This document shows positions 5,302 to 12,611 of a stretch of 13,102 bases of DNA, piece after piece. The notes beneath the pieces are model-generated. The model did not search any database, was not told the origin of the DNA, and saw only the letters and a program-made list of their open reading frames with translations. Source of the DNA: Candidatus Iainarchaeum sp. (GTDB lineage: Archaea; Iainarchaeota; Iainarchaeia; Iainarchaeales; GCA-2688035); NCBI GenBank assembly GCA_017609945.1, contig JAFCCZ010000018.1, forward strand, positions 1-13,102, given 5' to 3'. Both the position numbers and the translations under genes were made by a program. Each line of letters starts with the position of its first letter. Position 1 is the stretch's first letter.

Positions 5302-8301
5302 ATGAAAATGGTCAAAATCCAAAAGCTTGTTTTGAAGAACTTTAAGTCGTTCAAGAAGGCAGAAGTGCCTATAGCAGACGGCTTCACGGTTATCGCGGGA
5401 AGCAACGGAAGCGGAAAAAGCAACATTTTGGACGCACTGCTTTTCTCAATTTGCTCCACCTCGCTGAAGACAATGAGGGCCTCGCGCCTCACAGACCTTG
5501 TCAACAAGGGCGCGGCCGAAAACTATGCAAAGGTTGACCTGCACCTAAAGCATGACGGCAAAAAGTACGAGATAGGCAGGATGATTGACAAGCAGGGCAA
5601 GTGCGTTTACAGGCTCAACGGAAACAGGGTCACGATGAACGAGATTTCATCGCTTCTCGCTGAAATTGGAATAAGGCCCGACGGCCACAACATTGTGATG
5701 CAGGGAGACGTTACAAAGGTTGTGGAGATGTCCCCGGAGGAGAGAAGGCAGATTGTTGACGAGCTGGCCGGACTGCAGGAGTTTGACGAGAAAAAGGCTG
5801 AGGCCTTGAAGAACCTGGAAAAGGTTGAGAACAAGATTCGCGACACCAATATTGTGCTGCAAGAGCGCGAAAATTATTTGCAGGATCTTGAGAAGGAACG
5901 GGAGTCCGCACTGCAGTTTGAGTCCCTGAAAAAGGAGAAAAAGCGGCTGAAAGCGACGCTTTTGTTCTCCGAGATCGGGAAGATAAAGAAGAGGCTGGAC
6001 GAAAACGCGAAGAAGGCAAAGGAGGCCTCTGAGAAGCTTGAACAGCTGCGCGCGAGGATTTCTGAAAGCAGCCAGCGGGCCAAGTCAGAGAGGGAAAAAG
6101 CAAGGGAGCTAAGCCAGGCGATTCTTGCGACAAACGAGAAGATTTTCAGCACCTTTGGGGCAAAGCTTGAGGAAAAGCGCTCAGGAATCAGGGTGTTGGA
6201 GGAAAGGCTTGAAAGGAAAAGTGAAATAATTTCAAGAAACGAGGCAAAGGTTGAGGAGTTGGGGGAAAGAGAAAGAGGCCTTGTTTCCGAAAGAAAGAAG
6301 CTTGCTGACGAAAGGGCGGAGATTTCGGCCGAGGGAAAAAAGATTGGCAAAGAACTTGCCCCATTGCGCGAGCGAAAAAAGGAAATTGAAAAGATTCAGG
6401 CAGGAAGGCAGGAAGCGCTTGCAAAGCTTGAGGCCGAAATAAGACAGCTTGGGCAGAAGATTGACCTGTTTAAGAGGGAGGAGATCTCAAAGCAGGGAAG
6501 CGCCGAGAAACTGAGGCAGAGGAAAGAGGTTGATGGCGAAAAGCTTCAGGAGCTGATTGCGGAAAAGGAAAAAGTTGAGAATGTAATTCTTGAGCTTGAG
6601 AAAAAGCAGGGGTATCTTGAGGCAGTTTACACCAGGGAGAAGAGCCCAGCGCAGGCATTGGAGAAGAGCAGGGGAGATCTTGAGGAAAAGATTGCCGAGA
6701 GCAAAAGAAAGCAGGCCCTGATTGATTCGCTTGAGGAAAAAGCCGCGTTGCTCAGCAAGCAGATTGCCAAGTGCCCAATTTGTGACACGCAACTAAGCGC
6801 CGAAAAGAAGTCAAAAATTCTCTCAAAAACAAGGGCAGGAATAAAGGAAGAGTCCGGCGAGATTGCCGGGCTGCTTGCGGACGAAAAAGAGTTCAAGGAC
6901 AGGATAAGGGACCTGGAAGCGCTTGTCTTCAAGGAAAGGGAGCTGCAGATGGAGCTAAGGCCGCTGGAGAGCGAGAGGGAAAGGAACAAAGAGCTTATTG
7001 AAAGGATTAAATCGCTTAAGGAGCAGATGCGCGACAAAAGCATTTCCGCAATTGAGACCGAGGCAGCGAAGGCGAGGGAGCAGGCAAACTCGCTTTCCTC
7101 CAAAAAGGGACAGCTTGAAACCAAAAGGGGAAACATTGTTGCGGAAATGCAGCTTGAGGAGCTAAGCAGGCTGAACGCAAGAATGGGGGACTCGCTCACG
7201 AGAAAAAAACTCATTGAGCAAAGGCTTGGGCAGATTGACGATGCCCTGAACTCAAGGCTTGAAAGGGAAGGCAAGCTAATCCGGAATGAGGTGGAGGGGC
7301 TTGAAAGCGAGAGTTCATCACTGAAGGACGAGATTGGGAAGGGAAAGGAAAAGCTTTGTGAAATGCAGAAAGCGGTAAAAGAGCTGGAGGAAGGGGTTGG
7401 CAAGGCAGAGCGGGAAACCCAGGGCAAGATCAAGAAAAAGGAGGAGTTAGAGGAAAGGACTGAAGAGATTGGTGAAAAGATTGCGGTAATGCAGCAGAAG
7501 TCAAAGGCCCTGGAGCAGCAGGAGAATCAGGTGAACATTGACAACAGCGGGCTGGGGGTAAGGATTTCCGACCTAAAGGAAGAGTTTGAGGAATTTAAGG
7601 AAGTTAAGAGGTTCAGCGAGTTCAGTGAGCAGGACCTGCGGAGCAGACTTTCTGCAACCGAGAAAAAGGTTTCAGAGCTTGGGGCAATAAACATGAAGGC
7701 GATTGAGTCCTTCAACGAGCTCGCAGGCGAAGTGAGAGAGATGAGGGGAAGGGTTGAAAAGCTTGAAGAGGAAAGGGTTGCGGTCCTTGGAATGATTGAC
7801 AAGATAGAGGTAAAGAGAACAACGGTTTTCATGGACTGCTTTGAGTCACTGAACAGGTACTTTAGCAACACATTCCTTGACCTGTTCTCAGGGGAGGGCC
7901 TGCTAAGTCTCTCAAACCCAGAGCTCCCGCTTGAATCCGGCCTGATAATTGAGGCAAAGCACAAGGGAAACTCACTGCAGAATATTGACAGCATGTCGGG
8001 CGGTGAAAAGACCCTGACCGCTCTCGCGTTCCTCTTCGCAATCCAGCTGTACGAACCAGCGCCGTTCTACGTGTTTGATGAGGCAGACGCTGCACTTGAC
8101 AAGGAAAACAGCATAAAAATGGTGAAAATAATAAAGCAGATTAGCAAGAAGAGCCAGTTCATTGCAATAACTCACAACGACCCGCTCATAAAGGAAGCAG
8201 ACCAGATAATTGGAGTGGCGCTTAACAAGCAGAAAAGCAGTGTTATTGGGTTAAACCTCAGGGAAACGGTAGTCAAGGAAAAGGAAGCCGAGGTTAGCTA
8301 G
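5302..8301 (+). CDS. smc: SMC-family chromosome ATPase with a Rad50-type zinc hook instead of a hinge
   Basis: The protein has 999 residues. The heads are canonical SMC: Walker A GSNGSGKS (33-40), the TMRASRLTDLV segment, Q-loop MQGD (Gln134) with MSPEERRQIVDELAG, signature MSGGEK (898-903), Walker B FYVFDEADAALD (922-933), and THND (957-960). GAINMKAIE and APFYVFDEAD are SMC-type, not Rad50-type. Two coiled-coil arms of about 325 residues each separate the heads. Canonical SMCs of about 1170 residues carry a hinge of roughly 170 residues at the apex. Here the apex holds only CPICDTQLS (C491, C494), a zinc-hook motif, and no hinge pattern is present anywhere. Two such hooks would share one zinc to dimerise. 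A role in chromosome organisation is inferred from the heads. The start could be the ATG at 5302 or 5308: a TTATTAAA box (5271-5278) favours a leaderless message from 5302. Confidence 0.95.
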   Translation: MKMVKIQKLVLKNFKSFKKAEVPIADGFTVIAGSNGSGKSNILDALLFSICSTSLKTMRASRLTDLVNKGAAENYAKVDLHLKHDGKKYEIGRMIDKQGKCVYRLNGNRVTMNEISSLLAEIGIRPDGHNIVMQGDVTKVVEMSPEERRQIVDELAGLQEFDEKKAEALKNLEKVENKIRDTNIVLQERENYLQDLEKERESALQFESLKKEKKRLKATLLFSEIGKIKKRLDENAKKAKEASEKLEQLRARISESSQRAKSEREKARELSQAILATNEKIFSTFGAKLEEKRSGIRVLEERLERKSEIISRNEAKVEELGERERGLVSERKKLADERAEISAEGKKIGKELAPLRERKKEIEKIQAGRQEALAKLEAEIRQLGQKIDLFKREEISKQGSAEKLRQRKEVDGEKLQELIAEKEKVENVILELEKKQGYLEAVYTREKSPAQALEKSRGDLEEKIAESKRKQALIDSLEEKAALLSKQIAKCPICDTQLSAEKKSKILSKTRAGIKEESGEIAGLLADEKEFKDRIRDLEALVFKERELQMELRPLESERERNKELIERIKSLKEQMRDKSISAIETEAAKAREQANSLSSKKGQLETKRGNIVAEMQLEELSRLNARMGDSLTRKKLIEQRLGQIDDALNSRLEREGKLIRNEVEGLESESSSLKDEIGKGKEKLCEMQKAVKELEEGVGKAERETQGKIKKKEELEERTEEIGEKIAVMQQKSKALEQQENQVNIDNSGLGVRISDLKEEFEEFKEVKRFSEFSEQDLRSRLSATEKKVSELGAINMKAIESFNELAGEVREMRGRVEKLEEERVAVLGMIDKIEVKRTTVFMDCFESLNRYFSNTFLDLFSGEGLLSLSNPELPLESGLIIEAKHKGNSLQNIDSMSGGEKTLTALAFLFAIQLYEPAPFYVFDEADAALDKENSIKMVKIIKQISKKSQFIAITHNDPLIKEADQIIGVALNKQKSSVIGLNLRETVVKEKEAEVS

Positions 8302-10864
8302 CTTTTGGGGTCTTCTTTGGTTTTGGCTTTTTTTTAGGGGTGGCCTGTTTCTTCTTTGCAAGCACCGGCTTTTTTGGACGCTTTTTTCCAAAAACAAAAG
8401 TTGGCTTTCCAGCGGTTTTCCCTTGCCTTGCTGGCTCCGCTGCCGTCTTCTTAGCCTTTGGCTTTGGAAGGGCGAGCTTTGGATCCGGGATTACAAGCTT
8501 GAGTTTGGAAACCACTGGCTTTGGCTTAAATTGCTTGGACTCAGGCGCTTTTGCCTGGGCTTCCATCTGCTGCTCTGCAAGGACAATCTGCTTCTTTTTC
8601 TCGGAAATTCCTTTCCTGAGCGATGCAATCTGTTTGTTGTAGTAGTCAAAGTTCTTCATGTAGTCTGCTTCAACCAGAAGGTTCTTTTTCTTCTGCTTCC
8701 TGAGAGTTCTCAGAGCCTGCTCAAAAGCAAGCAGCATTGCCTTATCGCGGTCAAGGTCAACGAGGAGCCTGCTTAGCGCGGACATTTCGTCAAGAAGGTG
8801 GGTAAGCTTGACATGGTAGTGCATATGCCTTTGTTCGTACTCCTCTTTTGAGATTTTCTTGTTTGCCCGGTCCTTCTCAAGATTTTCCTGCATTCTCCTA
8901 GTTTCCGTGATTTTACGGTTAAGTGAGTATCCTCCAACCAACTTCAGCTTCTTTGAAAGCTTCATCAGAATAACCAGGAGGATGATCACTATGATGGCCA
9001 TTAGAGCCAGCAGCGCTAGAAGGTAAACAAATTCAACCACGAATTTTTCACCACCAAAAGCAGCTGGGCTTGAAGCTGAAAAATACCTCTCAGGCGGAAG
9101 CGAAGCAAAGTATGTTTTGGTTTCCTGAGTTATCTTAAACATGCTCTCTGCCAGGAAAACCAATGAAATTCCGCTCTTTGCCATCTCAAGGGCACGGGAG
9201 TTCTCATTCTGCGAGCGGTAAAAGTCCACTCCCTTGCTGTAGTATGAAGCGTGGTCCAAATAAAGCCTTGGCCAAACAAACTGCCTGCCGTCCTCCGACA
9301 TTTCCTGCCGCAATGATTCAATCTTTGACTTGAGTTCGTCATCCAGCTCCTCAAGGCCACGGTTCTTAATGTAGACCGAAGCGTCCGCCAGGGCAAAAGC
9401 TGAAACCGTGTCAAACAGTGCGGAAACCGTCCACCCCTTTTCCTTGGCAATCTTTGCCGCATGGTATCTCCTAAGAACGTCCTCCTTCTCCTCATCGGTA
9501 AGCATTGTCAGGGCATTCTCAACGTTCACAAGGTAAGTGTCAAGCTGCGTATCAAAGTGGCTGTCCTGCATCACAAGCCTGTCGGTGGAAAGTGAAACTG
9601 TGTAGAAATCGCGTGCGGCCTCAAGCCAGGCGCTCGCATACTCAAAATCGCGAAGCTTTTCAAGGGACATCTCCTCATTTTCCTCTGTTCCCACCGTGAT
9701 AACAATTGTGTCGCCGTCCCCAAGCAGGTTTTCAATTTTTTCCTCGGCCCAGTTCAGCCTCTCCCTTGCAGCAATATACCATTCAATTGAATCAACCGGA
9801 AGAGGGGTGTTAAGATCTCTCTTCACCGACTCAAGCTCTTTCTTTAGGTTAAGGAGCTTTAGGTCCCAAACTGTGGAGTTTCCGCCCAGCAGAGAGGGGT
9901 TGTCGCTTATGTCCCTGACAAGCGAGGCGTTAACCTTTGCCAGGAAAGAGTAGTTTGCAGCGCTGTACAGATAGTTGTGGTCGTGCAGAAGCTTTGCCTG
10001 CTCAAGGGTTTTTTCGCTCTCGTTGAGAAGAGACAGCATTGCGTCAACCATTGATGGGTCGGTGAGAAGGGTTCCGCCTAACGCTTTCCTTGCCTCACTA
10101 ATTCCTACTTCAGCCTTTTTGATGTAATCTGAGGTAACTGAGTGCATTGGCCCAAGTTCCAATGACAGGGAAATCGCTTCCGGGACAAAGTCCGGGGTAA
10201 AAGCTGCTTGTGCGCTAATGTCAATTGTTTCAATGTCAGAGAAAGCATACTTCACGACATCGTCCATGTTTGAGACCTCAACAACTGTTATGCCCCACTC
10301 GTCCCTTGCATACTCCGACAGGTTAATTGACTCAACTCCCCCTGGAAACTTTACAATTTGCTTTGCCTCGCCCCTTGGAATCATAAAGAGGTCAATTCCG
10401 CTTGCCGCGGCCTTCTGGGCCTTTTTGAAAACGCCGCCGACCGCTCCAACTCCGCCGTCAACGGTTATAGTTCCGGTTACAGAAACATTGTCAGGAAGCT
10501 CCTTGTTCTGCAGCATTGCAATCGCGAGAAGGCCCATTGCCGCTCCTGCGCTTGGCCCGTCAACCAGGGAGGCACTGCTTTCAATCTCAAAAAAGTAGTC
10601 AAATTTGTCGGTTCGCTTGAAGTAGTTTTCAGCAACCTTAATGGCAATCTTTTCGGTTGTTTGGGTTGAAGTGCCAATTAATGGTTCTACACTGCTCCAA
10701 ATCTTGCCGGTGCCTGGCTTTATGGTAAGCGAGAGCCCTGCCGAAAGGGCTGTTTCATCGTTGTTTGTTACCGCAAAAACCGTGAGCTTGTCGTGCTCTA
10801 TTACCGCGCTAACGGTTGAAATTAGGGCCAGAACGAAGAAGAGTGTAAGAATTTGCCTGCTCAT
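8294..10864 (-). CDS. Secreted/membrane S16 (Lon-type) serine protease with cytosolic coiled coil and basic tail
   Basis: The 856-residue protein has a signal peptide (1-20), then a Lon proteolytic domain without any AAA+ ATPase. The nucleophile is Ser105 in DGPSAG, and the general base is Lys148 in GGVFKKAQKAA. Their spacing of 43 residues equals that of Ser679-Lys722 in E. coli Lon, so the domain looks active. It resembles the archaeal predicted S16-type proteases grouped as COG1750. Residues about 215-600 are mainly helical, with no motif I recognise. One membrane helix (about 608-632, ending KLSKKLK) leads to a cytosolic coiled coil (about 640-770). An 85-residue Lys/Pro-rich tail follows (772-856). 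The protease domain is therefore predicted to lie outside, with its tail inside. GGTGAG precedes the ATG by 3 bases. The 3' end overlaps the convergent smc gene by 8 bases. Confidence 0.93.
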   Translation of the reverse strand: MSRQILTLFFVLALISTVSAVIEHDKLTVFAVTNNDETALSAGLSLTIKPGTGKIWSSVEPLIGTSTQTTEKIAIKVAENYFKRTDKFDYFFEIESSASLVDGPSAGAAMGLLAIAMLQNKELPDNVSVTGTITVDGGVGAVGGVFKKAQKAAASGIDLFMIPRGEAKQIVKFPGGVESINLSEYARDEWGITVVEVSNMDDVVKYAFSDIETIDISAQAAFTPDFVPEAISLSLELGPMHSVTSDYIKKAEVGISEARKALGGTLLTDPSMVDAMLSLLNESEKTLEQAKLLHDHNYLYSAANYSFLAKVNASLVRDISDNPSLLGGNSTVWDLKLLNLKKELESVKRDLNTPLPVDSIEWYIAARERLNWAEEKIENLLGDGDTIVITVGTEENEEMSLEKLRDFEYASAWLEAARDFYTVSLSTDRLVMQDSHFDTQLDTYLVNVENALTMLTDEEKEDVLRRYHAAKIAKEKGWTVSALFDTVSAFALADASVYIKNRGLEELDDELKSKIESLRQEMSEDGRQFVWPRLYLDHASYYSKGVDFYRSQNENSRALEMAKSGISLVFLAESMFKITQETKTYFASLPPERYFSASSPAAFGGEKFVVEFVYLLALLALMAIIVIILLVILMKLSKKLKLVGGYSLNRKITETRRMQENLEKDRANKKISKEEYEQRHMHYHVKLTHLLDEMSALSRLLVDLDRDKAMLLAFEQALRTLRKQKKKNLLVEADYMKNFDYYNKQIASLRKGISEKKKQIVLAEQQMEAQAKAPESKQFKPKPVVSKLKLVIPDPKLALPKPKAKKTAAEPARQGKTAGKPTFVFGKKRPKKPVLAKKKQATPKKKPKPKKTPKAS
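8328..8335 (+). terminator. T8 tract, possible smc terminator inside the protease gene
   Basis: Eight T residues lie 27 bases after the smc stop codon, within a T-rich stretch (about 8303-8335). Archaeal RNA polymerase commonly terminates at such tracts. They exist because the convergent protease gene encodes Lys-rich sequence (AAA/AAG codons) on the other strand, so the basic tail and smc termination may share the same DNA. Confidence 0.4.
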
Positions 10865-10942
10865 TTTCTCACCAGATTAGAATAAAATAGGGGCAAAGTT
10901 GTTAATAAGAATTTTGGCGGGTTGCGAGGCAAATTTAATAGA

Positions 10943-11001
10943 CCGGTGGGCAATGCAATGGCAGAATTTTACTTCCCCACTGCTGCCCCCACCTAATCCG
11001 G
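10943..11001. other. Nested stem-loop, possible small RNA or regulatory structure
   Basis: GGTGGG (10945-10950) pairs with CCCACC (10988-10993). Inside it GGCAG (10960-10964) pairs with CTGCC (10983-10987). The 3' halves are contiguous, while the 5' halves are separated by a 9-base bulge. CCGG at 10943 and 10998 could extend or compete with the outer stem. The structure can be drawn on either strand. On the minus strand it would lie upstream of, or in the leader region of, the protease gene. On the plus strand AAATTTAATA (10931-10940) is a weak promoter candidate. Confidence 0.3.
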
Positions 11002-11164
11002 CGGAGTTAAACCAAAAGCTTTCTTGGACACTAGTGAGCCCTTAATATAATCACCTCATGCACTCTTTGAACAAAACGCAATTGGTGTCCCTACCGCCAG
11101 CTATACTTGTGGTTAAGGAACTATAAAAGATTTCCTTTAATTTGTTAACACTACTCAGGTAATT

Positions 11165-11194
11165 GGAAAAATAGAATAAGAAAGGGAAAAAGGG
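11165..11194 (-). terminator. T-rich terminator after the L1-L10-L12 operon
   Basis: On the minus strand, 6 bases after the L12 stop, there is a run of pyrimidine tracts (TTTTT, TTT, TTTC, then CTATTTTT). Oligo-T tracts of this kind are the usual intrinsic terminators of archaea. No strong stem precedes them. Confidence 0.5.
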
Positions 11195-11199
11195 CCTGC

Positions 11200-11511
11200 T
11201 TACCCAAACAAGCTGCCCAAGCCCTCTGCTGCCTCTTCCTCTGTCTTTCCGGCATCTTCCTCTTTCTTCTCTTCCTTGGCCTGCGCTCCTGCTTCCGCCG
11301 GTGCCGCTGCCGCTGGTGCCGCTGCTGCAGGTGCAGCTGCCGCCTTCTCTATTGCCTCATCAATATTCACTTCCTTGAGTGAGGCAACAAGTGCCTTTAC
11401 TCTGGCACTGTCGGCGTCAACTTCCGCAGCCTTTAGGACCTTCTTAACAGCGTCTTCCTTGACTTCCTTTCCGGCCGAATGCAGCAACATTGCCGCATAT
11501 ACATACTCCAT
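11200..11511 (-). CDS. rpl12: 50S ribosomal protein L12 / P1 (stalk protein)
   Basis: The acidic stalk protein dimerises and hangs from P0, where it recruits and activates translation GTPases. From the ATG at 11511 it has 103 residues and starts MEYVYAAMLLHSAGKEV, the archaeal P1 N-terminal dimerisation domain. An Ala/Pro-rich hinge (about 57-75), a Lys/Glu-rich segment, and the conserved factor-binding tail GLGSLFG at the C-terminus follow. A start three codons earlier (GTG, 11520) is possible but unlikely, because that GTG is part of the ribosome binding site GAGGTGA and the family begins at MEY. The gene follows L10 by 49 bases and is last in the stalk operon. P1 is normally present in several copies per ribosome, so it may have extra expression signals; GATAAATA just upstream is TATA-like. 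Confidence 0.96.
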   Translation of the reverse strand: MEYVYAAMLLHSAGKEVKEDAVKKVLKAAEVDADSARVKALVASLKEVNIDEAIEKAAAAPAAAAPAAAAPAEAGAQAKEEKKEEDAGKTEEEAAEGLGSLFG

Positions 11512-11515
11512 TATT

Positions 11516-11522
11516 TTCACCT
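11516..11522 (-). promoter_or_regulatory. Ribosome binding site that decides the L12 start
   Basis: GAGGTGA on the minus strand is a strong match to the archaeal anti-SD and sits 4 bases before the ATG at 11511. It contains the GTG that would otherwise be taken as a longer start, which argues for the ATG. Confidence 0.7.
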
Positions 11523-11560
11523 CTTAAGTCAATCAACAATTATTTATCAATTGAATAAGT

Positions 11561-12610
11561 CTACTCCTTTTTTTCCTCGCCATCTTTCGCTTTCTCTTTC
11601 TTTAGCCCCTTCGCTTTCTCTTCCTTGGCGGGTTCTTTCTTCTTCACTTCTACCTTGGGCTCTTCTGCCTTTTTCTCTTCCTTCGCCTCAGCCTTCTCTT
11701 CCTTTGGCTTCTCTTCTCCCTTAGGCTCTTCCTCGGCCTTCTCTTCTTTCTTCTTTTTGGCCGGGGCCTGCGCTGGGATCTTTGAATTCAGCGCAGAGGC
11801 CTGCCTTGCAGCCTTTGCAACAAACTCCCCAATTGTTTCGGGTGAGAAAACTCCTGCCTCCAGGGCAACTGCCTTGGAGTCCCTGAAGGCCTTCTGCAAG
11901 AGCAGTGGAATTATTTCCTTTATGAAGTATCCTGCGTTGAACGCAAGGTTGAAAGCCTGGGTGTAGGCCTTAATAAAATTGTTTCTGGTCTCTTCCTCGT
12001 CAATGTTTAGGACATCGCCCTCAAACACTTCCTTGTTTTCGTAGCACGCTACAATGTTCAAGCCGACCTTAAGCGGCTTTATTCCAAGCTTTGAGAGCGT
12101 GCCGGCAACCGCAGCATTGACCACTTCCCCCTTTTTTGTGACAACCTTGTCCTCTGCAATGGAAATGGTTGCACCCTGAACCCTTACCTTGAGTCCTGCT
12201 CCCTTCAAATCCGAGAGTGCCGGGCCGGGTGGCAGGCCAGTGTCTCCGGCCGGAACGACAATGTCTTCCTGCGCGGTGGTCCCCTCTTTTGCCGCAACAT
12301 CGCCCTTGTTTTTCTTGAGGAAGGCGTAAATCTCGAATGGGTTCATTGAAGTGAAAATTATCGCAATTGAATCGTTTACGTAACTGTTGAGTTTTTTGGA
12401 GTCAACGCTTGACTGCTCAAAGGCCTTTCTTATAACGCGGGTCTTTGAAACTCTTATCTCTGCCTTGCCCCTCAGCTTTTTCCTAAGCTGCTGGAACAGG
12501 GAGGCTGGAAAAGTCCTAAGGCTTGCTACCGCAATTACCGGATACTCGTTTGCAAGCTTTGTAAGCTCTTCAAGCTGGGCCTTTTTCCAGGGAGCGGTGT
12601 GGATTGTCAT
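11561..12610 (-). CDS. rpl10: 50S ribosomal protein L10 / P0 (uL10), unusual C-terminus
   Basis: P0 anchors the stalk on 23S rRNA and carries P1 dimers on its C-terminal helices. The 349 residues begin MTIHTAPWKKAQLEEL and contain the rRNA-binding L10 domain (SLRTFPASLFQQLRKKLRG, RVSKTRVIRKAFE). The archaeal/eukaryotic insertion domain (about 105-185, TGLPPGPALSDLKGAG and VVTKKGEVV) follows, then the P1-binding helices (about 200-270). The rest (about 282-349) is a Lys/Glu/Pro-rich tail ending DGEEKKE. The GLG.LFG motif that normally ends archaeal P0 is missing, and neither the end of this frame nor the 49 bases after it encodes one. The ATG at 12610 follows the L1 stop by one base (TAAaATG), indicating coupling. 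An in-frame ATG 8 codons upstream (12634) is less likely because it lies inside L1. Confidence 0.96.
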   Translation of the reverse strand: MTIHTAPWKKAQLEELTKLANEYPVIAVASLRTFPASLFQQLRKKLRGKAEIRVSKTRVIRKAFEQSSVDSKKLNSYVNDSIAIIFTSMNPFEIYAFLKKNKGDVAAKEGTTAQEDIVVPAGDTGLPPGPALSDLKGAGLKVRVQGATISIAEDKVVTKKGEVVNAAVAGTLSKLGIKPLKVGLNIVACYENKEVFEGDVLNIDEEETRNNFIKAYTQAFNLAFNAGYFIKEIIPLLLQKAFRDSKAVALEAGVFSPETIGEFVAKAARQASALNSKIPAQAPAKKKKEEKAEEEPKGEEKPKEEKAEAKEEKKAEEPKVEVKKKEPAKEEKAKGLKKEKAKDGEEKKE

Positions 12611-12611
12611 T

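Larger units (their letters stand above)
10865..11199. other. Gene-free stretch between the S16 protease and L12
   Basis: No reading frame here looks like a protein, and no tRNA or recognised RNA was found. On the minus strand it must carry the protease promoter (candidates TTATTAAC near 10906 and TATTAAATTT at 10931-10940) and, at the other end, the L12 terminator. Its middle holds a nested stem-loop (10943-11001). It also has two TATA-like boxes on the plus strand (TTAATATAA near 11042-11050, TATAAAAG at 11122-11129) with no gene after them, and a small AAGGAA/TTCCTT stem (11115-11120 with 11132-11137). Confidence 0.5.

Noticed and set aside
6627..7433. A long minus-strand frame inside smc rich in Ser and Leu
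   Set aside because: It is the typical shadow of Glu/Lys-rich coiled-coil codons on the other strand and has no independent start signals.
5302..8301. Calling the coiled-coil ATPase Rad50 because of its CPIC hook
   Set aside because: The head motifs are SMC-type and no Mre11 gene lies next to it. Only the apex is Rad50-like.
2980..10864. The serpin as a dedicated inhibitor of the S16 protease in the same window
   Set aside because: The genes are not in one operon, and serpins are not known to trap Ser-Lys dyad Lon-type proteases. Shared location outside the cell is not enough.
10973..10987. On the minus strand, 15 bases (GGCAGCAGTGGGGAA) identical, as I recall it, to a conserved bacterial 16S rRNA segment
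   Set aside because: The flanks on both sides do not continue as 16S, and an archaeal 16S would differ at this site. An rRNA fragment cannot be supported. The match is probably a coincidence within the stem-loop region.
11276..11966. Ala- and Ser/Phe-rich plus-strand frames over L12 and L10
   Set aside because: They are complements of the Ala/Pro- and Lys/Glu-rich tails of the stalk proteins.
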